Origin: an uncultured Prevotella sp.
Lineage (GTDB): Bacteria; Bacteroidota; Bacteroidia; Bacteroidales; Bacteroidaceae
NCBI GenBank assembly: GCA_900550365.1
Contig: URRR01000012.1
Location: 8,317 to 72,316 of the forward strand
DNA length: 64,000 bases
Direction of reading: 5' to 3'
Shown here: piece by piece, positions 1-7,207 of the stretch
Layout: every line of letters starts with the position of its first letter
How positions within the stretch are numbered: position 1 is the stretch's first letter
Notes under the pieces: model-generated
The model's input: the letters and a program-made list of their open reading frames with translations, nothing else
What the model was told of the DNA's origin: nothing
The model's database searches: none
Program-made: the position numbers and the translations under genes

Positions 1-371
1 TTACCGGAACCGAGATAAAGTCAATCAGGCAGGGTAAGGCCTCGCTGGTTGACAGCTATTGCTATATATATAATGGTGAGATATGGGTGAAGGGCATGAA
101 CATATCACCTTATTTCTTCGGCTCTTACAACAATCACGAGGCTAAACGTGACCGCAAACTGCTGCTGACGAAAAAGGAAATACGTAAATTGCAGGAGGCC
201 ACGAAGCAGGTCGGTTTCACTATAGTGCCGATACTTGTGTTTATTGATGCGAAAGGCCGTGCAAAGGTAGACATAGCCCTTGCCAAAGGAAAGAAAGAGT
301 ATGACAAGCGTCAGACTCTGAAGGAGAAGGAAGACAGACGTGAAATGGACCGTGCAATAAAGCATTATTAA
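1..371 (+). CDS. smpB: SsrA-binding protein SmpB, 5' end missing
   Basis: SmpB binds tmRNA and brings it to stalled ribosomes for trans-translation. The reading frame is open from base 3 and encodes 122 residues up to the TAA at 369-371. It opens with TGTEIKSIRQGKASL, the core of the SmpB beta-barrel, followed by NGEIWVKGMNISPY. The C-terminal tail is basic and helical (KGKKEYDKRQTLKEKEDRRE), the part that enters the decoding site in the family. About 25-30 N-terminal residues lie before the window. The GTG at 87 is an internal valine codon and not the start. The next gene is downstream on the same strand across a spacer made of 8-bp repeats. Identification is near certain. Confidence 0.96.
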   Translation, partial: TGTEIKSIRQGKASLVDSYCYIYNGEIWVKGMNISPYFFGSYNNHEAKRDRKLLLTKKEIRKLQEATKQVGFTIVPILVFIDAKGRAKVDIALAKGKKEYDKRQTLKEKEDRREMDRAIKHY

Positions 372-380
372 TGTGGGTGC

Positions 381-555
381 GGTTTGAAGGTTTGGCGGTT
401 TGAGGGTTTTACGGTTTGAAGGTCTCACGGTCTTTCGGTTTTAAGGACTTGCGGTCTTATGGAGAATCAGAAACCTCACAACCCGATAACCTCATAACCC
501 GATAACCTCATAACCTCATAACCCTCAAACCTCATAACCGGATAACCTCATAACC
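381..555. repeat. Two opposed blocks of 8-bp phased repeats
   Basis: The left block (381-460) has ten consecutive octamers, each beginning with GG: GGT at 381, 389, 397, 405, 413, 421, 429, 437 and 453, and GGA at 445. Typical units are GGTTTGAA, GGTTTGAG and GGTCTTTC. The right block (472-555) has ten and a half octamers beginning with AACC, such as AACCTCAT and AACCCGAT, in exact 8-bp steps. The two blocks are roughly inverse complements around an 11-bp centre (461-471), so a transcript could pair GGTT with AACC every eight bases. The block fills nearly the whole gap between smpB and the HAD gene. Eight is not a multiple of three and stops occur, so it is not coding. Confidence 0.9.
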
Positions 556-557
556 AA

Positions 558-1193
558 ATGATAAAAAACATAATATTTGATTTAGGCGGCGTAATAATGA
601 CAATAGACCAAGACGAGGCATTGCGCCGTTTTAAGGAGCTCGGACTTGCCGATGCAGAGACATATCTTGACCCATATACCCAGTCTGGAATATTCGGCGA
701 TGTAGAAGAAGGCAAGATTACTGCGGAAGAGTTCCGCTCAGAATTAAGCCGTCTTGTCGGCAGAGAACTGACATTTGACGAATGTAAGTACTGCTGGTTA
801 GGATATAGGAAAGAGGTTCCGGCGCGTAATCTTGAGGCGTTGAGGCAGCTGCGAGATAAAGGGTACCGCCTGATACTTCTGTCGAACACCAATCCTTTCA
901 TGATGAGTTGGGCTCTCAGCAATGACTTTGACGGCGGTAAAGCGTTGCTAAATGATTATTTTGATGCACTGTATCTCAGTTTCCGTCTTGGCGTAATGAA
1001 GCCGGATGAGAGGTTTTTCAAGGCAGTGATAGATAACGAAAGGATAAACCCGGATGAGTCAGTATTCGTAGATGACGGTCCACGTAATATAGAGGCGGCA
1101 CGCAAGCTTGGCTTCAATACGATGTGTCCGAAGAACGGTGAAGACTGGACTGGCCGCCTCGCCGCTCTTCTTGACGGGCTAAACAGCAAATGA
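558..1193 (+). CDS. HAD-superfamily subfamily IA phosphatase
   Basis: This 211-residue protein is a soluble HAD hydrolase resembling YihX-type sugar-phosphate phosphatases. Motif I is IFDLGGVIMTID near residue 5, with the nucleophile Asp and the usual second Asp replaced by Gly, as in many IA members. Motif II is LLSNTNPF near residue 115. Motif III is the Lys in GVMKPDERFF, and motif IV is VFVDDGPRNIEAA near residue 170. A helical cap lies between motifs I and II. The substrate cannot be read from the sequence; a small phosphorylated sugar is the family expectation. The ATG at 558 directly follows the repeat block. The next gene has its own promoter, so this gene may be transcribed with smpB or alone. 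Confidence 0.88.
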   Translation: MIKNIIFDLGGVIMTIDQDEALRRFKELGLADAETYLDPYTQSGIFGDVEEGKITAEEFRSELSRLVGRELTFDECKYCWLGYRKEVPARNLEALRQLRDKGYRLILLSNTNPFMMSWALSNDFDGGKALLNDYFDALYLSFRLGVMKPDERFFKAVIDNERINPDESVFVDDGPRNIEAARKLGFNTMCPKNGEDWTGRLAALLDGLNSK

Positions 1194-1239
1194 ATTAAAA
1201 TAACATAGGCAAAAGTATCTTGATTTGCGATAAAGTTTG

Positions 1240-1247
1240 TACTTTTG
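1240..1247 (+). promoter_or_regulatory. -7 element of the map promoter
   Basis: TACTTTTG matches the Bacteroidetes sigma-70 -7 consensus TAnnTTTG. TTG and TTTG triplets lie upstream at 1220-1227, at suboptimal spacing. Transcription would start near 1253, which excludes translation from the upstream GTG at 1220 and supports the ATG at 1274. Confidence 0.65.
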
Positions 1248-1273
1248 CACATAAGTTTATATGGAGTAAGACG

Positions 1274-2134
1274 ATGTTCAATAAAAGAAAAAGATGGCAT
1301 ACGGTTCCCGGTCAGCCGATAACAGAACTTGACAAGCAGGTGATGTACTGGGAAAACAAAGGAAAGCTGGTGCCCACACGCAATCTGATAAAGACACCTG
1401 AACAGATAGAAGGCATACGTAAGAGCGGCGTGATAAACAGCGGCGTACTGGATGAAGTTGCCGCACATATACATGCCGGCATGAGCACAGCCGAGATTGA
1501 CAAGATATGTTATGACTATTGCACTGAGCACGGGGCAACGCCGGCATGCCTTAATTATGAAGGTTTTCCGAAAAGTGTCTGTACAAGTATAAACGAGGTG
1601 GTGTGCCACGGCATACCTAAGGAAACGGATATATTACAGGAAGGCGACATTGTTAACGTTGACTTTACAACGATACTTGACGGATATTATGCTGATGCTT
1701 CACGTATGTTCATAATCGGTAAGACAACTCCGGAAAAAGAACAGCTCGTGCGTGTAGCCAAGGAATGTCTTGAAATAGGTGCCGAGGCGGCCAAGCCTTA
1801 CGGCTTTGTTGGCGACATAGGCCACGCGATACAGAAGCATGCTGACAAATATCATTACGGCATTGTGCGTGACCTTTGCGGGCACGGCGTAGGTCTTGAC
1901 TTCCATGAGGAGCCTGAGGTGTTGCATTTCGGCCATAAAGGTACAGGCATGTTGCTCGTTCCGGGTATGGTGTTTACCATTGAGCCCATGGTGAATATGG
2001 GTACATGGAAAGTGTTTATAGATGCTGACGACCCGTATGGCTGGGAAGTGATAACCGGTGACGAGAAACCGAGCGCCCAGTGGGAGCATACGTTCCTGAT
2101 GACTGAACATGGGGTAGAGATACTCTCGGCATAA
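1274..2134 (+). CDS. map: Methionine aminopeptidase, type I
   Basis: This metalloenzyme removes the initiator methionine from nascent proteins in the cytoplasm. The start is placed at ATG 1274, because the promoter element at 1240-1247 puts the 5' end downstream of the in-frame GTG at 1220. The product has 286 residues. A short N-terminal extension (FNKRKRWHTVPG) precedes the pita-bread fold, as in Bacteroidota homologues. The metal ligands are visible: Asp in VNVDFTTILDGYY and DASRMF, His in LCGHGVGLDFHEEP, Glu in FTIEPMV, and a final Glu in WEHTFLMTEHG. The substrate-side His is in VVCHGIP. tsaD follows 13 bp later on the same strand, so the two are probably co-transcribed. Confidence 0.95.
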   Translation: MFNKRKRWHTVPGQPITELDKQVMYWENKGKLVPTRNLIKTPEQIEGIRKSGVINSGVLDEVAAHIHAGMSTAEIDKICYDYCTEHGATPACLNYEGFPKSVCTSINEVVCHGIPKETDILQEGDIVNVDFTTILDGYYADASRMFIIGKTTPEKEQLVRVAKECLEIGAEAAKPYGFVGDIGHAIQKHADKYHYGIVRDLCGHGVGLDFHEEPEVLHFGHKGTGMLLVPGMVFTIEPMVNMGTWKVFIDADDPYGWEVITGDEKPSAQWEHTFLMTEHGVEILSA

Positions 2135-2147
2135 ACAGTGGAGATTT

Positions 2148-3173
2148 ATGGAAGACGTATATATATTAGGTATAGAAAGCAGTTGTGACGATACGTCGGC
2201 CGCCGTATTGCGTAACGGCGTGTTGCTGAGTAACGTCACGGCTTCGCAGGAAGTACACAGAGCTTACGGCGGAGTGGTGCCTGAGCTGGCGTCACGTGCC
2301 CACCAGCAGAATGTGGTGCCGGTTGTTGACCAGGCACTGAAGCGTGCCGGTGTGGAAAAAGAACAGCTGTCGGCTGTAGCCTTCACACGCGGCCCGGGTC
2401 TGATGGGCTCATTGCTGGTAGGTGTCAGCTTTGCCAAAGGCTTTGCACGTTCGCTGAACATTCCGCTTATAGACGTTAATCATCTGCAAGGACACGTCAT
2501 GGCACACTTCATCAAGGAAAGCGATGATGACCGGTCGGCTCCACCGTTACCGTTCATCTGTCTGCTTGTGAGTGGTGGTAACTCACAGATTGTAAAGGTC
2601 AACGCTTACAACGACATGGAAGTGCTCGGGCAGACGATTGACGACGCGGCGGGTGAGGCCATTGACAAATGCTCGAAGGTTATGGAGTTAGGATATCCCG
2701 GAGGCCCGATTATAGATAAACTAGCCCGCCAGGGAAATCCTCACGCATACACATTCTCTGAACCGCATATACCAGGACTTGACTACAGTTTCAGCGGTTT
2801 GAAGACTTCTTTCCTGTACAGTCTGCGTGAGTGGGTGAAGGATGATCCGGACTTTGTTGAACATCATAAGGAGGACTTGGCCGCAAGTCTTGAGTTCACA
2901 ATCGTTGACATCCTGATGAAGAAACTGAAACTTGCCGTTAAGCAGACCGGTATCAGGCATGTGGCAGTAGCCGGAGGAGTAAGTGCCAACACCGGGCTGC
3001 GTAACGCATTCCATGAATATGCCGGTAAGTACGGGTGGACGATATATATACCTAAGTTCAGTTATACCACAGACAACGCGGCAATGATCGGCATTACCGG
3101 ATATTATAAATATCTTGACAAGGACTTCTGTCCGATTGACAAGCCGGCATTCTCAAAGGTTACATTTCAATAA
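2148..3173 (+). CDS. tsaD: tRNA N6-threonylcarbamoyltransferase TsaD
   Basis: TsaD transfers the threonylcarbamoyl group from its adenylate to A37 of tRNAs that read ANN codons, working with TsaB and TsaE. The 341-residue length is normal. Features seen are an ASKHA ATPase start (ILGIESSCDDTSAAV), the metal-binding HLQGHVMAH motif near residue 110, and the nucleotide loops SGGNSQI and AVAGGVSANTGLR. Metal-ligand Asp residues lie in TTDNAAMIG. The gene sits between map and pncC with gaps of 13 and 11 bp, consistent with one transcript. tsaB and tsaE are not in the window. Confidence 0.96.
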   Translation: MEDVYILGIESSCDDTSAAVLRNGVLLSNVTASQEVHRAYGGVVPELASRAHQQNVVPVVDQALKRAGVEKEQLSAVAFTRGPGLMGSLLVGVSFAKGFARSLNIPLIDVNHLQGHVMAHFIKESDDDRSAPPLPFICLLVSGGNSQIVKVNAYNDMEVLGQTIDDAAGEAIDKCSKVMELGYPGGPIIDKLARQGNPHAYTFSEPHIPGLDYSFSGLKTSFLYSLREWVKDDPDFVEHHKEDLAASLEFTIVDILMKKLKLAVKQTGIRHVAVAGGVSANTGLRNAFHEYAGKYGWTIYIPKFSYTTDNAAMIGITGYYKYLDKDFCPIDKPAFSKVTFQ

Positions 3174-3184
3174 TATATAAGAAT

Positions 3185-3733
3185 ATGGATTTTGAAAATA
3201 AAATATTAAGCAGGGAGATCAGCCAGTTTATCTGGGAGAAGGGTAAAACGTTAGGTACTGCTGAGAGCTGTACGGGCGGCAGAATAGCTGAGGCCATCAT
3301 ATTGATGCCCGGCGCTTCAAATTATTTTAAAGGCAGCATCGTGTCATATACGAACGAAATCAAGGAAAAGATACTCGGCGTAAGTCATGATGTGCTTGAA
3401 GAGAAGACAGCTGTATGTGAGGATGTGGCCATTGCCATGGTGAAAGGTGCGATAAAAGCTCTTGACGTTGATTATGCCATATCTGCAACAGGAGTAGCCG
3501 GTCCGTCTGGAGGTACTCCCGAAATACCTGTCGGAACAATTTGGCTGGCATGCGGCAGTGCCGACGACATAATCACTATGAAAATAGAGGAAGACAAGGG
3601 ACGTGAGCTGAATCTTTCCAATGCTACGACAAAGGCTCTGCAGTTATTCCTTGACTATCTGAAAGAAAGACTGAAGAACGATAATCCCCAGGAGGAAGAG
3701 GGAACTGTCAAATCTCCTTTTGCAGGTGCTTGA
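3185..3733 (+). CDS. pncC: Nicotinamide-nucleotide amidase (CinA C-terminal domain family)
   Basis: This 182-residue stand-alone CinA C-terminal domain matches the PncC family, which deamidates nicotinamide mononucleotide to recycle NAD. The conserved GTAESCTGGRIAE motif near residue 24 and ISATGVAGPSGGTPEIPVG near residue 100 carry the active-site Ser and the phosphate-binding loop. The N-terminal molybdopterin-binding half of full CinA is absent, as is common. The last 20 residues form a charged tail (NPQEEEGTVKS) without a recognised role. It is the last gene of the map-tsaD-pncC group; rpmB has its own promoter 75 bp after the stop. Confidence 0.9.
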   Translation: MDFENKILSREISQFIWEKGKTLGTAESCTGGRIAEAIILMPGASNYFKGSIVSYTNEIKEKILGVSHDVLEEKTAVCEDVAIAMVKGAIKALDVDYAISATGVAGPSGGTPEIPVGTIWLACGSADDIITMKIEEDKGRELNLSNATTKALQLFLDYLKERLKNDNPQEEEGTVKSPFAGA

Positions 3734-3807
3734 AACACGATTTAGGTGCACTTCGGAACGTTATTAATACTAAAAAAAATTAAAAGCTTTATTATTGACG
3801 TAAATAT

Positions 3808-3838
3808 TTTGCACTTTCGGAAAAAGTTAGTAATTTTG
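3808..3838 (+). promoter_or_regulatory. Promoter of rpmB-rpmG-DUF4295
   Basis: TTTG at 3808-3811, 19 bp, then TAATTTTG at 3831-3838 fits the Bacteroidetes housekeeping promoter exactly. Transcription would begin near 3844, giving a leader of about 46 nt that is A-rich and lacks a Shine-Dalgarno sequence. Confidence 0.85.
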
Positions 3839-3889
3839 CACTCTGTTTGGAATAAGTATCAAAAATTAAAACAAAAAAGGTAGATAGCA

Positions 3890-4153
3890 ATGTCGAAGAT
3901 TTGTCAAATAACGGGTAAAAAAGCCCAGATAGGAAATAATGTTTCACACTCAAAGCATCGCACAAAGCGTACCTTTGATGTAAACCTTTTCAGGAAGAAA
4001 TTCTATTATGTAGAAGAGCAGTGCTGGATAAGCTTGAAGATAAGTGCAGCCGGCTTGCGTCTTATTAATAAGGTAGGCCTGGACGCTGCGCTGAAGCAGG
4101 CTGTCTCAAAAGGCTACTGTGATTGGAAAGACATTAAAGTTATAGGAGAATAA
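3890..4153 (+). CDS. rpmB: 50S ribosomal protein bL28
   Basis: The protein has 87 residues, slightly longer than the E. coli form. The N-terminal signature SKICQITGKKAQIGNNVSHSKHRTKR is shared across bL28 (shown here only to name it in part: CQITGKKAQIGNNVSHS). The residues around WISLKISAAGLRLINKVG match the family's C-terminal half. It is the first gene of a three-gene ribosomal operon with rpmG (5 bp gap) and a DUF4295 gene, driven by the promoter at 3808-3838 and closed by the terminator at 4547-4581. Confidence 0.97.
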   Translation: MSKICQITGKKAQIGNNVSHSKHRTKRTFDVNLFRKKFYYVEEQCWISLKISAAGLRLINKVGLDAALKQAVSKGYCDWKDIKVIGE

Positions 4154-4158
4154 TCACC

Positions 4159-4347
4159 ATGGCAAAGAAGGCTAAAGGCAATAGGGTGCAGGTTATCTTG
4201 GAGTGCACTGAGATGAAGAACAGTGGACTGCCCGGTACAAGCCGTTACGTAACGACAAAGAACCGTAAGAACACACCTGAGAGAATGGAGTTAATGAAGT
4301 ATAATCCTATTCTGAAGAAGATGACTCTTCATAAGGAGATTAAATAA
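4159..4347 (+). CDS. rpmG: 50S ribosomal protein bL33
   Basis: This 62-residue protein carries the bL33 pattern: basic N-terminus, VQVILECTEMK, SRYVTTKNRKNTPERMEL and KYNPILKKMTLHKE. The four-cysteine zinc site of C+ forms is not present (only one Cys is seen), so this is a zinc-independent C- version. It lies 5 bp after rpmB and 20 bp before the DUF4295 gene, in one operon. Confidence 0.96.
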   Translation: MAKKAKGNRVQVILECTEMKNSGLPGTSRYVTTKNRKNTPERMELMKYNPILKKMTLHKEIK

Positions 4348-4367
4348 TAAATTAAATATAACATAAA

Positions 4368-4526
4368 ATGGCAAAGAAAACCGTCGCTACCCTCCATGAA
4401 GGTTCAAAGGATGGTCGCGCTTATACAAAGGTTATCAAGATGGTAAAGAGCCCGAAGACTGGCGCTTACATCTTTGATGAGCAGATGGTGCCCAATGAGG
4501 CTGTAAAGGATTTCTTTAAGAATTGA
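4368..4526 (+). CDS. DUF4295-type small ribosomal protein (probable bL38)
   Basis: A 52-residue basic protein starts with MAKKTVATLHEGSKDGR and ends with NEAVKDFFKN. Its size, its MAKK start and its place directly after rpmB-rpmG match the Bacteroidota-specific family DUF4295. From memory, the Flavobacterium johnsoniae ribosome structure showed a lineage-specific large-subunit protein, bL38; I believe this is that family, but the equivalence is recalled and not shown here. Its membership of a ribosomal protein operon supports a ribosomal role. It is short enough to be missed by gene callers with a length cutoff. The operon terminator follows 20 bp after the stop. Confidence 0.85.
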   Translation: MAKKTVATLHEGSKDGRAYTKVIKMVKSPKTGAYIFDEQMVPNEAVKDFFKN

Positions 4527-4546
4527 TTCTATCAAGATATAATGTT

Positions 4547-4581
4547 AAAAAAAGGCTGCAATGATTTTTGCGGCCTTTTTT
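4547..4581 (+). terminator. Intrinsic terminator of the rpmB operon
   Basis: AAAAAAAGGCTGCAA pairs with TTGCGGCCTTTTTT around a loop of about six bases, with one G-T wobble, and ends in a T run. The A-run on the left arm also makes it usable on the other strand. Confidence 0.85.
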
Positions 4582-4582
4582 G

Positions 4583-4613
4583 TTGTGGATATGAGTTCAT
4601 TTTACTAATTTTG
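4583..4613 (+). promoter_or_regulatory. Promoter of ftsY-rimO
   Basis: TTG at 4583-4585, 20 bp, then TAATTTTG at 4606-4613. The predicted start near 4619 leaves only about 11 nt before the ATG at 4630, so ftsY would have a very short leader. Confidence 0.75.
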
Positions 4614-4629
4614 TAGCAAAATATTGCGT

Positions 4630-5589
4630 ATGGGATTATTTGGGTTATTCAACAAAAGTAAGAAAGAGACACTTGATAAAGGATTAGAGAAGACAAAACA
4701 AAGCGTATTTTCTAAGATAGCACGGGCGGTCGCCGGCAAATCAAAGGTTGATGACGATGTTCTGGACAATTTAGAGGAGGTGCTTATAACATCAGATGTA
4801 GGCGTCGACACGACATTGAAGATTATTCAACGTATAGAGGAACGTGTTGCCCGTGACAAATATGTATCAGTGTCTGAATTAAATACTATACTCCGCGACG
4901 AGATTGCCGCATTGCTGACAGAGAATAACTCAACGGATAATGAAAACTGGGATTTGCCTTCTGACCATAAACCATACGTGATACTTGTAGTCGGAGTAAA
5001 CGGTGTCGGCAAAACTACGACCATAGGAAAGCTGGCATATCAGTTTAAGAATGCAGGCAAGAAGGTGTATTTAGGCGCGGCCGACACGTTCAGAGCTGCT
5101 GCTGTAGAGCAGCTTACGATATGGGGCGAACGTGTAGGCGTTCCTGTTATTAAGCAGCAAATGGGAGCTGACCCTGCAAGTGTAGCTTTTGATACATTAA
5201 GTTCGGCCAAGGCGAACGGAGCTGACGTGGTGCTGATTGATACGGCAGGAAGGTTGCATAATAAGGTAGGCCTGATGAACGAGTTGAAGAAGATCAAGGA
5301 TGTTATGAAGAAAGTAATTCCACAGGCTCCAGATGAAGTGCTGTTGGTGCTTGACGGGTCTACAGGGCAGAATGCTTTTGAACAGGCTAAACAGTTTGCT
5401 GCCGTAACACAGATAACAAGCCTTGCCATTACTAAACTTGACGGAACTGCTAAGGGTGGAGTGGTGATAGGCATCTCAGACCAGTTAAAGGTTCCTGTTA
5501 AGTATATCGGATTAGGGGAAAAGATGGAAGACTTGCAGCTTTTCAATAAGACTCAGTTTGTAGATTCTCTCTTTAATGTAGAAAAGTGA
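4630..5589 (+). CDS. ftsY: Signal recognition particle receptor FtsY
   Basis: FtsY is the membrane-associated GTPase that receives the SRP-ribosome complex for co-translational insertion. The ATG at 4630 is chosen over an in-frame TTG at 4624 because of the short promoter distance. The product has 319 residues. The acidic A domain of E. coli FtsY is missing; a short basic N-terminus (GLFGLFNKSKKETLDKG) leads into the N domain. GTPase motifs follow: G1 VVGVNGVGKTTTIGK near residue 115, the insertion-box DTFRAAAVEQL, G3 LIDTAGR and G4 TKLDGTAKGG. rimO starts inside its final codons (GTG 5586, a 4-bp overlap), which implies translational coupling. Confidence 0.96.
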   Translation: MGLFGLFNKSKKETLDKGLEKTKQSVFSKIARAVAGKSKVDDDVLDNLEEVLITSDVGVDTTLKIIQRIEERVARDKYVSVSELNTILRDEIAALLTENNSTDNENWDLPSDHKPYVILVVGVNGVGKTTTIGKLAYQFKNAGKKVYLGAADTFRAAAVEQLTIWGERVGVPVIKQQMGADPASVAFDTLSSAKANGADVVLIDTAGRLHNKVGLMNELKKIKDVMKKVIPQAPDEVLLVLDGSTGQNAFEQAKQFAAVTQITSLAITKLDGTAKGGVVIGISDQLKVPVKYIGLGEKMEDLQLFNKTQFVDSLFNVEK

Positions 5590-6887
5590 AAAAGAACCAG
5601 ATAGATTTTATTACCTTAGGTTGCTCGAAGAATCTTGTTGACAGTGAACTATTGATGAAGCAATTTGAGGCTAATGGATATAAGTGCACACATGACAGTA
5701 AGAACCCGCAAGGAGAGATAGTGATTATCAATACTTGCGGATTTATTGGCGATGCAAAGGAAGAAAGCGTGAATACGATACTTGAGTTTGCCGATGCAAA
5801 GGAGAGTGGACGTATTCGCAAGTTGTATGTTATGGGGTGCTTGTCTCAAAGATATAGATCAGAGCTGGAGAAAGAGATTCCTCAAGTTGACAAGTATTAC
5901 GGTAAATTTGATTTCAGGCAGTTGTTGACAGATTTGGGAAAGGCTGAAGTTCCATCATGTACTGGTAAAAGAACGTTGACCACGCCGCATCATTATGCTT
6001 ATATTAAGATAAGTGAAGGTTGTGACAGGCATTGCGCTTACTGTGCCATACCGTTGATAACCGGTCGTCATGTGAGTCGTCCTAAATCAGAAATATTGGA
6101 TGAGATAAGGTCGTTTGTCGATTCAGGTGTTAAGGAATTTCAGATAATAGCGCAAGAGTTGACGTATTACGGCATTGATATAGATGGCAAGCAGCACATT
6201 GCGGATTTGGTTTCAGATATGGCGGATATTCCAGGAGTAAAATGGATTCGCCTGCATTATGCCTATCCTACACATTTTCCATACGAGCTGTTGGCTGTCA
6301 TGCGCGAAAAGCCCAATGTCTGCAAATATCTTGACATAGCATTGCAGCACATCTCTGACAACATTCTTTCAGCGATGAGGCGCCATATAACCAAGGCTGA
6401 AACTTATGAGCTTATAGAACGGATAAGGAAAGAAGTCCCTGGAATACATCTTCGTACAACATTAATGGTAGGTTTTCCTAATGAGACGGAAGAGGACTTC
6501 AACGAGCTTATTGAGTTTACAAAATGGGCGCGTTTTGAACGAATGGGCGCTTTTGCATATTCGGAAGAGGAAGACACATACAGCGCAATACATTATAAAG
6601 ACAACATACCGCAAGAAGTAAAGCAGTCACGTCTTGACAAGCTGATGGCCTTACAGCAGGATATAAGTTCTGAAATAGCCGCGTCAAAAGTCGGAAAAGT
6701 ATTTAAAGTTATCATTGACCGCAAGGAGGGTGATTATTATATCGGCCGTACAGAGTTCAGTTCACCCGAGGTTGACCCGGAGGTCTTGATACCAGTCGGC
6801 GGCAAACATCTGCGTACAGGTGCTTTTTATAATGTCAAGATTACAGACTCAGAGGAGTTTGACCTGTATGGAACGGTTGTGGAATAG
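5586..6887 (+). CDS. rimO: Ribosomal protein uS12 methylthiotransferase RimO
   Basis: RimO is a radical-SAM enzyme that adds a beta-methylthio group to an Asp of ribosomal protein uS12. The 433 residues carry the three family domains. The N-terminal MTTase domain holds FITLGCSKNLVDSE, INTCGFIGDAKEES and VMGCLSQRY with the cysteines of the auxiliary cluster. The radical-SAM core has CDRHCAYCAIP (CxxxCxxC) near residue 145. The C-terminal TRAM domain (KVGKVFKVIIDRKEGD onward) binds the substrate. The GTG start overlaps the end of ftsY, so the two genes are translationally coupled. Confidence 0.95.
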   Translation: MKKNQIDFITLGCSKNLVDSELLMKQFEANGYKCTHDSKNPQGEIVIINTCGFIGDAKEESVNTILEFADAKESGRIRKLYVMGCLSQRYRSELEKEIPQVDKYYGKFDFRQLLTDLGKAEVPSCTGKRTLTTPHHYAYIKISEGCDRHCAYCAIPLITGRHVSRPKSEILDEIRSFVDSGVKEFQIIAQELTYYGIDIDGKQHIADLVSDMADIPGVKWIRLHYAYPTHFPYELLAVMREKPNVCKYLDIALQHISDNILSAMRRHITKAETYELIERIRKEVPGIHLRTTLMVGFPNETEEDFNELIEFTKWARFERMGAFAYSEEEDTYSAIHYKDNIPQEVKQSRLDKLMALQQDISSEIAASKVGKVFKVIIDRKEGDYYIGRTEFSSPEVDPEVLIPVGGKHLRTGAFYNVKITDSEEFDLYGTVVE

Positions 6888-6919
6888 CAGGGATATTGAA
6901 TCACGAAAAATCATTTATA

Positions 6920-7207
6920 ATGAACAACAGAAGTTTTATTGCTGAATTGTCCCAGCGTTTGGGATATACTCAAGATGACACGCAGAAAATGATTCATACC
7001 GTCATTGACGCTATGAATGAGTGTTTTCAGCGTGGTGACAGTGTGTCTGTTCCTAAGTTCGGGACTTTTGAAGTAAAAAAACGTCTGGAGCGTATTGTCG
7101 TTAATCCTGGAACAAAACAGCGTATGCTTGTACCCCCGAAACTGGTGCTTGCTTTCAAACCCATTGCAGCGATAAAGGAAAAACTAAAGAATGGAGGTGA
7201 GGGATAA
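6920..7207 (+). CDS. HU-family DNA-binding protein
   Basis: This histone-like protein of 95 residues starts at ATG 6920 (a TTG at 6896 is a poorer choice). The N-terminal helices (FIAELSQRLGYTQDDTQKM) and the HU signature SVSVPKFGTFEVKKRLER lead to the DNA-binding arm, where NPGTKQRMLVPPKLVLAFKP replaces the usual NPxTG-based sequence. The arm keeps the Pro that intercalates DNA in HU/IHF. The stop overlaps the next start in TAATG, so it is translationally coupled to a second, much larger HU-type gene. The pair might form a heterodimer through their HU domains, which is inference. Confidence 0.9.
   Translation: MNNRSFIAELSQRLGYTQDDTQKMIHTVIDAMNECFQRGDSVSVPKFGTFEVKKRLERIVVNPGTKQRMLVPPKLVLAFKPIAAIKEKLKNGGEG

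Noticed and set aside
1220..1273. Longer start for methionine aminopeptidase
   Set aside because: The extension overlaps the -7 promoter element at 1240-1247, so it would not be transcribed, and homologues begin near the ATG at 1274.
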